In this document: piece by piece, positions 52,401 through 60,395 of the stretch
Layout of the letters: every line of letters begins with the position of its first letter
Numbering within the stretch: the first letter of the stretch is position 1
Origin: Bacillota bacterium
GTDB lineage: Bacteria > Bacillota_I > Bacilli_A > RF39 > UBA660
Direction: 5' to 3'
DNA length: 64,000 nucleotides
Assembly: GCA_015059445.1 (NCBI GenBank)
Contig: SVAK01000002.1
Location: 60,259-124,258 of the forward strand
Made by a program: the position numbers and the translations under genes
The notes under the pieces: model-generated
What the model saw: only the letters and a program-made list of their open reading frames with translations
Told to the model about the DNA's origin: nothing
Databases searched by the model: none

Positions 52401-52807
52401 CAGAAACCAGTGTTACGCACACTATAAACATCTGAATGGTCACCAAAAATAGACAAAGCATGGGTTGCTATAGTTCTACTAGCGACATGAATTACTCCTG
52501 GTAAACATTCTCCAGCCATTTTGTGCATATTTGGTATCATTAATAGTAATCCCTGACTAGCAGTGAAAGTAGAAGCTAAAGAGCCCGATAATAATGCTCC
52601 ATGCATAGTCCCCGCTGCTCCCGCTTCACTTTGCATTTCTATAACTTTTGGTTTACTATTAAATATATTTTTTAAGCCTGTATTTGTTAAATAATCCACA
52701 TTTGATGCCATAGTGCTTGAAGGCGTAATTGGATATATACTACATATTTCACTAAATAGATACGCTACTTTACTGCATGCAGCATTTCCATCAACTTGTT
52801 TTTTCAT
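49472..52807 (-). CDS. nifJ: Pyruvate:ferredoxin (flavodoxin) oxidoreductase
   Basis: An 1111-residue single-chain enzyme that splits pyruvate and CoA to acetyl-CoA, CO2 and reduced ferredoxin. The domain order is standard: PITPSSTM pyrimidine-binding start, central domains, two [4Fe-4S] motifs CIECGQCNIVCPHG and CTGCGLCIKSCPTN, then CAGCGET for the third cluster. The TPP site is GGDGWAYDIGFGGLDHV with NTGGQASKSS. AGGTGATT precedes the ATG at 52807. The protein is a little shorter than the usual ~1170 residues, and the C-terminal extension of Desulfovibrio-type enzymes is missing. Electrons probably go to a ferredoxin such as that at 5.2 kb (inference). Confidence 0.95.
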   Translation of the reverse strand: MKKQVDGNAACSKVAYLFSEICSIYPITPSSTMASNVDYLTNTGLKNIFNSKPKVIEMQSEAGAAGTMHGALLSGSLASTFTASQGLLLMIPNMHKMAGECLPGVIHVASRTIATHALSIFGDHSDVYSVRNTGFCMLSSSNVYDAQNLASVAHLSAIKGSLPFVHFFDGFRTSHELNTIEEIDFDKLKQLVPWDEVNNFKDRALNVGCGHQYGLAENEDIYFQSVEARNELYNKMPDIVNSYMESINEIMHTDYKPFNYYGSNNAENIIIAMGSVTDTIKLVVDEMNKNGSNMGLINVHLYRPFSVKYLLNVLPNTVKNIAVLDRTKEAGSIGEPLYLDIVSALKDKNINIVGGRYGLSSKNTTPRHIYSVYKMLEDNLQNNFIIGINDDVTNLSLPEYDFGVKLNAREIKIFGFGSDGMVSASKELLKIIAKDDYYVQGYFEYDSKKSGGVTVSNLRWSKNLINAPFYVNDPEIVVVTKEEYFHKFNVLKDIKENGILLINTSKKGKDLNEFLPNDIKNIIKNKNIKIYYIDASKIAIENNINGKINKIMEVIILKLLNIENGYSKVSELIKETFVTKGEDIINNNLNALTSSLDNLCILDNISNNTEQVKLKKNIFDKINARMGDELKVSELVPFRNGAFPWNLTKYEKRKTSYEVPLWDPAKCIECGQCNIVCPHGVIRPLILKEKVGKECMGNKENHYYLAISEYDCTGCGLCIKSCPTNALSFGEGNSENREIVEKYFDTYENPDIMNKYTMKGASLRNNKFKFHGACAGCGETSYIKLLTQLYGDELVIANATGCSSIYGGSAPATPYSIPWANSLFEDNAEFALGIHTSYKQKRERIKEIMTMSLDSVDVEVKTLFNEWLANSEDAKITTEIKNNLENKNIPKDLKDLISYIPSRVVWALGGDGWAYDIGFGGLDHVMSQNENVKCLILDTEVYSNTGGQASKSSKIGAVAEFADFGKKTYKKDLFRIAMSYPNCYVASISLGSNIMHTIKIFKEAMEHNGPAVIIAYSPCVEHGIKNGMSCALGAGKLAIDVGYQILMHYKPEDEKLYIDSKEPDFDRYQEFLDNEVRFKALKIKDKELADTLLSMQKENAVKRYNYYKKLI

Positions 52808-52836
52808 AAGAATCACCTAAATAAATTATAAAATAA

Positions 52837-52859
52837 AAAGACTTTATTTTAAAGTCTTT
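52837..52859 (-). terminator. Intrinsic terminator of eno
   Basis: Stem AAAGACTTT/AAAGTCTTT with a 5-base loop and TTATTTTAT on the minus strand. The downstream T/A stretch contains the TATAAT (52830-52825) that may drive the PFOR gene. Confidence 0.8.
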
Positions 52860-52860
52860 A

Positions 52861-54090
52861 TTACTTATTTAATAATTCTTCAATTTTCATCAAACGATTA
52901 TATTTAGCTACTCTTTCGCCTCTACTAACCGACCCAGTTTTGATAAAAGGTATTCCAAATCCTACAGCTAAATCTGCAATAAATGTATCTTCTGTTTCAC
53001 CACTTCTATGACTGATAATCGTTTTATAGTTATTCTTTTTAGCAGTCATTATGGTTTTTGTCATTTCAGAAATTGTACCAATTTGATTTGCTTTAAGCAA
53101 AATCGCATTTCCAGCATTTATTTTAGTTCCAGCTTCTAATAATGTCGAATTAGTACAAAAATGATCATCACCAACAACCATTACTTTATCACCAACTAAT
53201 TTAGTTAAAACTGCTAAACTTTCTAAATCATTTTCTTCAAAAGGATCTTCAATACTAACTATTGGATAATTTCTAATTAATTCAATATAATATTTTATTA
53301 AATCATTAGCATTTAAAGTTAAACCATCAATATTATATACATTTTTATTTTTATCATATACAGTTGATGCTGCTACATCTAAAGCGATCAACACTTCTTT
53401 GCCAGGACGATAATTGGCATCATTAATAGCATCCATTATCAAATCTAAAGCTTCGGTTGTTTTAGTTAAATTAGGAGCAAAACCACCCTCATCTCCTACT
53501 CCTGTAGATAATCCTTTGTTTTTTAAAATTTTCTTTAATGTATGAAATATTTCACTAGCAGCTTGAATTCTTTTAGATTCGCCTTTCATTATAGGGACAA
53601 TCATAAACTCTTGAATATCTAACCTATTGTCAGCATGAGCCCCACCATTGATAATATTAATCATTGGTATTGGCAAACTAACTTTACCATATGTTACATA
53701 TTCGTATAATTCTTTTTCTTGTAATTTAGCCAAGCATTTAAGTGATGCTAAAGATACTGCCAAAATTGCATTAGCTCCTAAATTACTTTTGTTAGGAGTA
53801 CCATCTAATTTTAATAAAATTTTATCAACATTTACTTGATCTAATTTTTGACCAATTAAAGCATTTCGTATAATTGTATTAACATTCTCTACCGCTTTTA
53901 AAACACCTTTTCCTAAAAATCTAGATTCATCCCCATCACGAAGCTCTAGCGCTTCTCTAGAACCAGTTGAAGCCCCACTAGGAACCGATGCCACAGCACA
54001 TATATTATTTGCAAGAATCATTTCTACTTCAATTGTAGGATTACCTCTACTATCAAGAATTTCTCTTGCATGGATATCTTTTATATTCAT
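52861..54090 (-). CDS. eno: Enolase
   Basis: A 409-residue glycolytic enzyme converting 2-phosphoglycerate to phosphoenolpyruvate. Motifs: ASVPSGASTG at 33-42, INGGAHADN and IQEFMIVP near 145-165, metal ligands in ALDVAAS, SIEDPF and GDDHFCTN, catalytic Lys in LLKANQIGT, and SHRSGETEDTFIADLAVG. It is slightly shorter than the typical ~430 residues because of loop and C-terminal trimming. A clear promoter (TTGTTA-17-TATACT) precedes it. Confidence 0.97.
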   Translation of the reverse strand: MNIKDIHAREILDSRGNPTIEVEMILANNICAVASVPSGASTGSREALELRDGDESRFLGKGVLKAVENVNTIIRNALIGQKLDQVNVDKILLKLDGTPNKSNLGANAILAVSLASLKCLAKLQEKELYEYVTYGKVSLPIPMINIINGGAHADNRLDIQEFMIVPIMKGESKRIQAASEIFHTLKKILKNKGLSTGVGDEGGFAPNLTKTTEALDLIMDAINDANYRPGKEVLIALDVAASTVYDKNKNVYNIDGLTLNANDLIKYYIELIRNYPIVSIEDPFEENDLESLAVLTKLVGDKVMVVGDDHFCTNSTLLEAGTKINAGNAILLKANQIGTISEMTKTIMTAKKNNYKTIISHRSGETEDTFIADLAVGFGIPFIKTGSVSRGERVAKYNRLMKIEELLNK

Positions 54091-54111
54091 TACACTACCA
54101 CCTATAATTTT

Positions 54112-54140
54112 AGTATACCCAAGAGTAAACTATTTAACAA
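54112..54140 (-). promoter_or_regulatory. Promoter of eno
   Basis: On the minus strand TTGTTA (54140-54135), 17 bases, TATACT (54117-54112). Confidence 0.7.
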
Positions 54141-54144
54141 TAAA

Positions 54145-54170
54145 AAATTAGGTGTTTTACAACCTAATTT
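54145..54170 (-). terminator. Intrinsic terminator of the second DUF308 gene
   Basis: Stem AAATTAGGT/ACCTAATTT with an 8-base loop and T-rich sequence on the minus strand. Confidence 0.85.
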
Positions 54171-54171
54171 A

Positions 54172-54726
54172 CTAAGCGATAAAATACTTACTACGGCGTC
54201 TTAGCAATAAAGTATTTATAAAGTTAATTAAACCCAATCCAAATAAAATTATACCCGTTACTTTAATTGCTGCATCTCCACTGGTAAAAAAAGTAATTAC
54301 AGCCATAACTAAAAATAGGACACCAACTACAATAGTTATTAGCCAAGAAGATTCATTAAATCTTTTTAAGAAAATTCCATAATTTACTTTTTGCGCACCC
54401 ATTGCCAACAAATAAATTCCCAAAATTATTGATAAGACATTCCCTAAAAATAAAGCAAGTATCCCTACTATGATTAATAGTATCCCATATATTAAGTTGT
54501 TATCGAATAATACTATTCCACCTCTTTTAAAATAAGCTAACAAAGAAGTTGCGCCATTGGCAATTAAAAATAAACCTGTTACAATCGAAACAAAAATATT
54601 ACTCATTGCAGGATTTGTGAAAAATACAAGACCTAATAGTATAAAAATTACAGATGCAATTAAATCTATTATTGTAATTGTATTAAAAATTCCTTTAACA
54701 TTACCAAAAATTTTTTCAAACATATT
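54172..54726 (-). CDS. DUF308 (HdeD-like) membrane protein
   Basis: A 184-residue protein with six membrane helices in three Gly-rich pairs (IFILLGLVFFTNPAMSN, ILLIIVGILALFLGN, VVGVLFLVMAVITFFTSG), as in DUF308. It is a shorter paralogue of the 45.2 kb gene, without the charged tail; it ends in RRRSKYFIA. AGGTGATAAT precedes the ATG at 54726, chosen over the ATG-less extension to 54768. Function unknown. Confidence 0.8.
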   Translation of the reverse strand, partial: NMFEKIFGNVKGIFNTITIIDLIASVIFILLGLVFFTNPAMSNIFVSIVTGLFLIANGATSLLAYFKRGGIVLFDNNLIYGILLIIVGILALFLGNVLSIILGIYLLAMGAQKVNYGIFLKRFNESSWLITIVVGVLFLVMAVITFFTSGDAAIKVTGIILFGLGLINFINTLLLRRRSKYFIA

Positions 54727-54776
54727 ATCACCTAAATAAATTATACTAATAAATTCTTTCTTAATCAAGAAATATA

Positions 54777-54785
54777 TGGTATAAT
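54777..54785 (+). promoter_or_regulatory. Extended -10 promoter of the FemX-type gene
   Basis: TGG TATAAT at 54777-54785. A weak -35 (TTTCTT) lies 17 bases upstream. The ribosome site AGAGGTGA begins about 13 bases later. Confidence 0.55.
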
Positions 54786-54809
54786 AGATGATTGAAGAAG
54801 AGGTGAATT

Positions 54810-56042
54810 ATGAAATTAAAAGAACTAACAATTGAAGAATTTACAGGTTTTCAACAAAGTCATCCATTATCAAGTTTTTACCAAACAATAAACTATGCAA
54901 TGTTAATGGCCGAAAATGGTTATGATTATGATTTAATTGGTTTGGTTGACGAAAATCAAAGAATTGTTGCAGCATCTCTTATCTTAATAAAACCCATAGG
55001 CATCAAATGCTTTTACGGTTATGCTCCTAGAGGATTTTTAATAGATTATCAAAATGAATATTTAGTAAGTGAATTTACTAAAGAAATTAAAAAATATTAT
55101 TATAAAAAAAATGTTATTTTTATTAAATTGAATCCTAATTTACCTATTGGAGAAGTAAACATTAATAATTTTGAAACAAATTATAATTCAAATAAAGATT
55201 TATCTTACATACTAAATAAATATGGTTACAAAAAATTAAAAAACAATCTATATTTTGAATCTCAATTACCAAGATTTACTGGAGAAATTAATTTAAAACT
55301 ATTTAATTCAAAAGAATTAAATAAAAATACTAAAAATAAAATTAAAAAAGGAATTAGAAAAGGATTAACATTTGAAAAAGCTTCTAAAAATCAAATTAAT
55401 GATTTTTATCAATTAATTCAAAAGAAAAATCCTTATAGCGAATTTTATTATCAAGACTTTTATACCGTATTTGATAAAACAAATAGCGTTGATTTATTTC
55501 TAGTTTCAATAGATTATAATTCTTTTTTACAAAATAGCCAGTACGTCTATAATGAAGAATTGGAACATAATAATAAAATAAATGAAAAACTAACTTATAA
55601 TAGTAGTGATAAAATAATAAATCATAAAATGCATAGCGATAAAACATTATTGTCTTATAAAAATGATATTATGGAAGCCACAAAAGGAATAACAGATAAT
55701 AAAAAAATATATTTAGCTGGGGCATTAGTAATTAAACATAACAATGTAGCAAGTATTATATTTAGTAGTTATGATACAAATTATAAAAGGTTTGCTCCTA
55801 ACTATTTCTTGCATTATAGTTTAATTAAACATTATAAAGACGAATTTGATTTTTTAGACATAAATGGTTTAGTAGGAGAATTTAAAAATGAAAATCCTTA
55901 TAGTGGTCTAAATAGATTTAAATTGGGATTTAAACCGAATGTATTAGAACATATTGGAGAGTTTGATTTAATAATTGAACCAAAAAGTTACGAGATATTA
56001 TTAACAAATGGTATTATTCAAAAAGAGTTTAATAAAAAATAA
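54810..56042 (+). CDS. FemA/B/X-type peptidoglycan aminoacyltransferase
   Basis: A 410-residue protein with the double GNAT-like fold of Fem transferases, which attach bridge amino acids to lipid II from aminoacyl-tRNA. Recognisable segments: SSFYQTINYAMLMAENGYDYDLIGL near 22-46, GYAPRGFLIDY near 69-79, a Lys/Arg-rich NKNTKNKIKKGIRKGL helix near 170-185, and the C-terminal FDFLDINGLVGEF...NPYSGLNRFKLGF. FemA-type proteins often carry a coiled-coil arm, here replaced by a variable stretch near 245-285. Bridge residue unknown. Confidence 0.85.
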   Translation: MKLKELTIEEFTGFQQSHPLSSFYQTINYAMLMAENGYDYDLIGLVDENQRIVAASLILIKPIGIKCFYGYAPRGFLIDYQNEYLVSEFTKEIKKYYYKKNVIFIKLNPNLPIGEVNINNFETNYNSNKDLSYILNKYGYKKLKNNLYFESQLPRFTGEINLKLFNSKELNKNTKNKIKKGIRKGLTFEKASKNQINDFYQLIQKKNPYSEFYYQDFYTVFDKTNSVDLFLVSIDYNSFLQNSQYVYNEELEHNNKINEKLTYNSSDKIINHKMHSDKTLLSYKNDIMEATKGITDNKKIYLAGALVIKHNNVASIIFSSYDTNYKRFAPNYFLHYSLIKHYKDEFDFLDINGLVGEFKNENPYSGLNRFKLGFKPNVLEHIGEFDLIIEPKSYEILLTNGIIQKEFNKK

Positions 56043-56066
56043 CAATCTAAGATTGTTATTTTTTTT
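56038..56066. terminator. Bidirectional terminator between femX-type gene and argS
   Basis: Stem AATAACAATC/GATTGTTATT with a TAA loop and T runs on both strands. It overlaps the stop codons. Confidence 0.9.
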
Positions 56067-57795
56067 ACATTTTATCTGGCAATTCAATTGCTAAAATATC
56101 TAATAATATTTTATTCACTTCATATACGGTTTTAGTTAAGTATAACCAAGACTCTCTTTTTAATTCATCAGATTCTTTTAGAATAACATTTTCTGTATAA
56201 AATCTGTTGTAACTAGTTGTTAATTTATAAATATATTCTGTTATATCATTTAAACTCTTATAATTAAATGATTTATTTAATACATTATCTAAATTATTTA
56301 AATTAAGAATTACATCTTTATCAAATTCATTATCTATAACATTAATTTTATTATAAGAGATTCCTGCTTCTTCTGCCTTATTCAACAATGATTTCATTCT
56401 GATTGTTGAATATAAAATATATGGCCCAGTTTTACCATCTAAATCACAAAACTTTTCTATATCAAAAATATAATCTGACTCTCTATTCGGTAATAAATCA
56501 GCGTACTTAACAGCAGACATCGCAATTTTTTCTGCAATTTCATCTCGATTTTCTGTTATGTTTTCACTTAATCTTTTTAAACTCTCGTCTTTCACTAATG
56601 CAAGTAAATCATTTAAACGCATCACACCACCATCACGAGTTTTAAATGGTTTACCGTCACTGCCATTCATTGTTCCAAATCCCGCAAAAACTAATTTTGT
56701 ACTTTCCTTTGCTATTTTAGATTTATAGGCAGTTCTAAATACTTGAGTAAAATGAAGATCTTGTCTTTTATCAACAATATACCATATCTCATCGGGATTA
56801 AAATTCTTCATCCTATCATATATAGTTGCTAATTCAGTTGTACTGTATAAAATTCCTCCATCAGATTTAATTAGTAACATTGGCGGTATTTCCAATTTAT
56901 CACTATCTTCAGCAACATTTATTACCTTAGCGCCTTCACTTTCCTCAACTATATTTAAAGTATCTAAATAGCTAAGCATCTCTGGCACATATGTTTCAGC
57001 ATCACTTTCGCCTTTATATAAATCAAAATGAGTATTCAAACGATCATAAATTTTTTTAATATCTGTTTTAGATACTTCCATTATTTTATTCCACAATGAA
57101 ATAATCCCTCTTACTCCATTTTGTAATTTAGTAGTCATTTTTTGGGCTTCTTTTAAATAATTTTCATCTTCTTTAGCTTTAGCAGATGCATAAGGATATA
57201 TTTCTTCTAACAATGCATTAGTAATTTCAACTTCTGGATATTCTCCATTATATTTTTCATCAAAATATAGCCAATCCGGGTGTCTTTTAGATAATTCTAA
57301 AATTACTAATCCCAAAGGTCTACCCCAATCTCCCAAGTGTGTGTCAGATATTGTATCATATCCTAAATACTTACATAATCGCTTTAAGGATTCACCAATG
57401 TTAGCGCTTCTTAAATGCCCTACGTGTAAGCTTTTTGCCACATTTGCTCCGCCATAATCTAAAAAGATTAATTTGCCATTTTTAGTATAAGTATAATCAT
57501 TATCGTTAGTAAAACTTATTAAGGCCTCATCACTAATTGTCATATTAATAAATCCCGGACCTGCAATGTTAACATTCTTGAAAAAAGCATCTTTTTGTAA
57601 TTGTTCTAAAACAGCGTTCGCTATTTCTAAAGGATTTTTATGATACTCTTTAGCAAGAGCCATAACTCCGTTAAATTGATATTCACCTAAATCGGGGCGA
57701 CTTGATTCATTAACCACTACTTCTTCGGTTCTATATCCGGCATTTATCAAAGCGATACTTACTTTTTTTTCTAAAATTTTATAAAATTTTTTCAT
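56065..57795 (-). CDS. argS: Arginyl-tRNA synthetase
   Basis: A 576-residue class I synthetase with the N-terminal additional domain, the HIGH-type motif KSLHVGHLRSANIG near 121-134 and DTHLGDWG. As in many ArgRS, no canonical KMSKS is present; the loop reads GKPFKTRDG. C-terminal anticodon domain includes YSTIRMKSLL and the final ELPDKM. GGTGAG ribosome site. Unlike ileS, its leader (57796-57836) is too short for an attenuator. Confidence 0.95.
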   Translation of the reverse strand: MKKFYKILEKKVSIALINAGYRTEEVVVNESSRPDLGEYQFNGVMALAKEYHKNPLEIANAVLEQLQKDAFFKNVNIAGPGFINMTISDEALISFTNDNDYTYTKNGKLIFLDYGGANVAKSLHVGHLRSANIGESLKRLCKYLGYDTISDTHLGDWGRPLGLVILELSKRHPDWLYFDEKYNGEYPEVEITNALLEEIYPYASAKAKEDENYLKEAQKMTTKLQNGVRGIISLWNKIMEVSKTDIKKIYDRLNTHFDLYKGESDAETYVPEMLSYLDTLNIVEESEGAKVINVAEDSDKLEIPPMLLIKSDGGILYSTTELATIYDRMKNFNPDEIWYIVDKRQDLHFTQVFRTAYKSKIAKESTKLVFAGFGTMNGSDGKPFKTRDGGVMRLNDLLALVKDESLKRLSENITENRDEIAEKIAMSAVKYADLLPNRESDYIFDIEKFCDLDGKTGPYILYSTIRMKSLLNKAEEAGISYNKINVIDNEFDKDVILNLNNLDNVLNKSFNYKSLNDITEYIYKLTTSYNRFYTENVILKESDELKRESWLYLTKTVYEVNKILLDILAIELPDKM

Positions 57796-57813
57796 AATCT
57801 CACCACTAAGCCT

Positions 57814-57842
57814 ATTTTATCAAAAATAATCCTATATGACAA
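57814..57842 (-). promoter_or_regulatory. Promoter of argS
   Basis: On the minus strand TTGTCA (57842-57837), 17 bases, TAAAAT (57819-57814). Confidence 0.6.
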
Positions 57843-57893
57843 ATATGTTAATTATTTTTAAAAATATTATAGTATAATATTAATGGTGATTAT

Positions 57894-58600
57894 ATGGTAT
57901 CTGCAAAAAAAAGAAAAAGTTGCGATTAAAAAAGCAAATAACAACAGACGTTATCAATAATATACAAATCACTGAATATGAAAGTGAGGGTGCTGAAATT
58001 ATTGAAAGTGATGAGCATCCAGACACGCCATATTGGAATTTTATCAAAATGAAATTAATTGATGTTGATTTTAAAAGTTTAAAAGAAAAAAATACGGATA
58101 CAGTATCATGAATATATGTCGGAGGTACCAATGTTAATTATCCAGTTGTCCAAACCAACAATAACGATTATTATTTAGATCATTCCTTTGATAAGAGCAA
58201 AAATGATGCCGGATGGTTATTTATGGACTACCGAAACAATAAATATGAATATGGCAAAAATACAATAATTTATGCTCATAATAGAAAAGATAAAACAATG
58301 TTTGGAACTTTAGATAATTTATTAACCAAAGATTGGTACAATATTGAAGAAAATCGAACTATAAAAATGTCATCTGAAAATTCTAATACTTTATGGCAAA
58401 TATTTAGTGTTTATATCATTGGAACTACTAAAGATTATATAAAAACAGAATTTTATAGCACTACAGAATATGAAGAATTTATAAATTTAATTTAAAATAG
58501 AAGCTATAGAAACTTTAATACTCTAGTCACAAACAATGACAAAGTACTCACATTATCTGCATGTCATGGAGAAGAAAAAAAGTTAGTTGTTCATGCATAA
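57894..58600 (+). pseudogene. Decayed class B sortase
   Basis: TATAAT at 57873-57878, GGTG and an ATG at 57894 are still present, but that frame stops after 11 codons in an A-rich run. The next frame, from 57920 to 58600, encodes a sortase-like sequence interrupted by TGA at 58109-58111 and TAA at 58493-58495. Recognisable parts are GGTNVNYPVVQ, NTIIYAHNRKDKTMFGTL with the catalytic His, and LTLSACHGE with the likely catalytic Cys. The catalytic Arg expected before the last strand is missing (EEKKLVVHA). Frameshift, two nonsense codons and a lost Arg agree on inactivation. Confidence 0.8.
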
Positions 58601-58622
58601 TTAATTAAAATAGAAACAAAAG

Positions 58623-58654
58623 AAAATCAATAAATTTAAATTTATTGATTTTTT
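58623..58654. terminator. Bidirectional terminator between sortase remnant and RDD gene
   Basis: Arms AAAATCAATAAA (58623-58634) and TTTATTGATTTT (58641-58652) with T-rich flanks on both strands. Confidence 0.85.
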
Positions 58655-59273
58655 ATTCTACTATTACAACTTTAGTACCGGCAATTAAATCATGCAATCC
58701 TCTTTTATCTTTCCTTGAATACATTATAATAAAAGAAATAATTCCAATTATTACAAATCCATAAACTAAAAATGAATAAAGAACAGAGAAATTAGAAGCA
58801 CTCATTATAAATACTAATATAGAGCTTAAAGCAAATGGTATAACGCTTCCCAATAATATATAATACATAGGAAGAATCCTTAAACAATATTTGCCTAAAC
58901 TTGGCTCTTTATCATCTATGGTTGTTACTTTGATTTTCATTATTTTTTTTCCTAAAGTTTGACCTTTATTATATTTTTGAAAAAGACCATAATAAGCAAA
59001 TACCGCTACAACAAAAATTATATTGGTACTAACATTATATCTTGTCGCATCATATATATAAGTTTTATTTATTTCGAAATATTCTTCTTCTGAAATTTCT
59101 TCATTTTTATAAGCTTCTACTGCCTCGTTATAAGTTTCACTTACTTCTAAAAGTTTATTATATGTAGGATTAAGAAGCTGAATTCCAGATATTAAATATA
59201 TTAGTAAATATACAAAAAATGCATCTAATAAATAAGCTATTAAACGTTTTGAAATATTGTTCTGAATGTTCAT
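58653..59273 (-). CDS. RDD-family membrane protein
   Basis: A 206-residue integral membrane protein with the RDD signature: KRLIAYLLDAFFVYLLIY (the R and D of helix 1, residues 9-26), NKGQTLGKKIMKIKVTT, and the closing DKRGLHDLIAGTKVV. About four or five membrane helices. RDD proteins are poorly characterised; some act in ion transport. AGGAGATA ribosome site; it starts 10 bases after htrA and is the last gene of the Abi-HtrA-RDD unit. Confidence 0.85.
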   Translation of the reverse strand: MNIQNNISKRLIAYLLDAFFVYLLIYLISGIQLLNPTYNKLLEVSETYNEAVEAYKNEEISEEEYFEINKTYIYDATRYNVSTNIIFVVAVFAYYGLFQKYNKGQTLGKKIMKIKVTTIDDKEPSLGKYCLRILPMYYILLGSVIPFALSSILVFIMSASNFSVLYSFLVYGFVIIGIISFIIMYSRKDKRGLHDLIAGTKVVIVE

Positions 59274-59282
59274 AATTATCTC

Positions 59283-60395
59283 CTAACTAGTTTGTAATTT
59301 TGATGTTAGTTTCATAGAAACTGTTTTTTCCTTGCCATCTCGTATAAAGGTAACCTTTATTTTATCACCAACATTAAATTTGTATAACTCGTATCTTAAA
59401 TACGCAACATTACTTATTTTTTTTCCATTAATTCCAATAATAATATCACCAGTTTGTAATTTAGCGGAGGCAGCAGAACTATTATCTTGAACATCAACTA
59501 CCATTACTCCACTATTAATATCATTATCATTTAAATATCTATAATATTGAGGATAATGGTAAGCGTCATTAACATTGAGCATTGATATTCCCATATATGG
59601 GTATTCACTAGATTCACCATTAATAATTTGTTCGGCTTTTTCAATAGCAGTCTCAATTGGTATAGCAAACCCCATACCTTCTACACCTGTTGAACTTATT
59701 TTGGCGGATATAACACCGATAACTTCCCCATTTGAATCACATAAAGGTCCGCCACTATTACCACTATTGACAGCAGCATCGGTTTGAAGTACATTCATAA
59801 TGTAATCAGTATCATTCATACTATCAACTGACACTTCAACAAGCCTTTCTTTTCCCGATATAATTCCTCTTGTCACAGTCCAAGAATAAACATTATCTAA
59901 AGGTGCTCCTACGGTAAATGTTGTATCTCCAACTCTTAAAGCATCAGTAGCACCAATATCTACGGCTTTTATATTTTCTCGGCTTTTTACTTGTAAAACT
60001 GCAATATCAGCGTATTCATCCCCACCTAATAAACTTGCTTCTATAATTTCACCATCAGTATAAGTAACCTTATAATTATCACCATCTGCAATAACGTGAT
60101 TATTGGTAATTATATATGATTTCTTTCCATCAATTTTATAAATAAAACCACTACCTGATGAATATAATGTGTTATCTTTATAAGTTGAAACAACCACTAC
60201 CGAATCATAAACTTTTTCAACTGCATCCGCTATTCCTTCATCTGTCACTGTAACATCTTTCTCTATTTTAGTAATAGTTTCTTGAAAAATAGCTGGAAAC
60301 TTATAAATAATGCCGTAGGCTAAAAACACGCCTAAAAACAAAATACAAATTGTATAAATAATTATCCTTGTTTTTTTATCAGAATTTTGTTTCAT
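59283..60395 (-). CDS. htrA: HtrA/DegP-type membrane serine protease
   Basis: A 370-residue protease. A membrane helix at 11-32 anchors it; the trypsin-like domain has the triad H100 (ITNNHV), D130 (YADIAVL) and S214 (GNSGGP). One PDZ domain follows from about 265 (YPYMGISML ... GDIIIGINGKKISN). HtrA enzymes degrade misfolded envelope proteins. It starts directly after the Abi gene stop, so translation is coupled to a HEPN-like gene, which is unusual for htrA. Confidence 0.92.
   Translation of the reverse strand: MKQNSDKKTRIIIYTICILFLGVFLAYGIIYKFPAIFQETITKIEKDVTVTDEGIADAVEKVYDSVVVVSTYKDNTLYSSGSGFIYKIDGKKSYIITNNHVIADGDNYKVTYTDGEIIEASLLGGDEYADIAVLQVKSRENIKAVDIGATDALRVGDTTFTVGAPLDNVYSWTVTRGIISGKERLVEVSVDSMNDTDYIMNVLQTDAAVNSGNSGGPLCDSNGEVIGVISAKISSTGVEGMGFAIPIETAIEKAEQIINGESSEYPYMGISMLNVNDAYHYPQYYRYLNDNDINSGVMVVDVQDNSSAASAKLQTGDIIIGINGKKISNVAYLRYELYKFNVGDKIKVTFIRDGKEKTVSMKLTSKLQTS

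Noticed and set aside
57880..58131. Minus-strand ORF of 83 residues over the sortase remnant
   Set aside because: It is the reverse reading of the decayed sortase and has no ribosome site.
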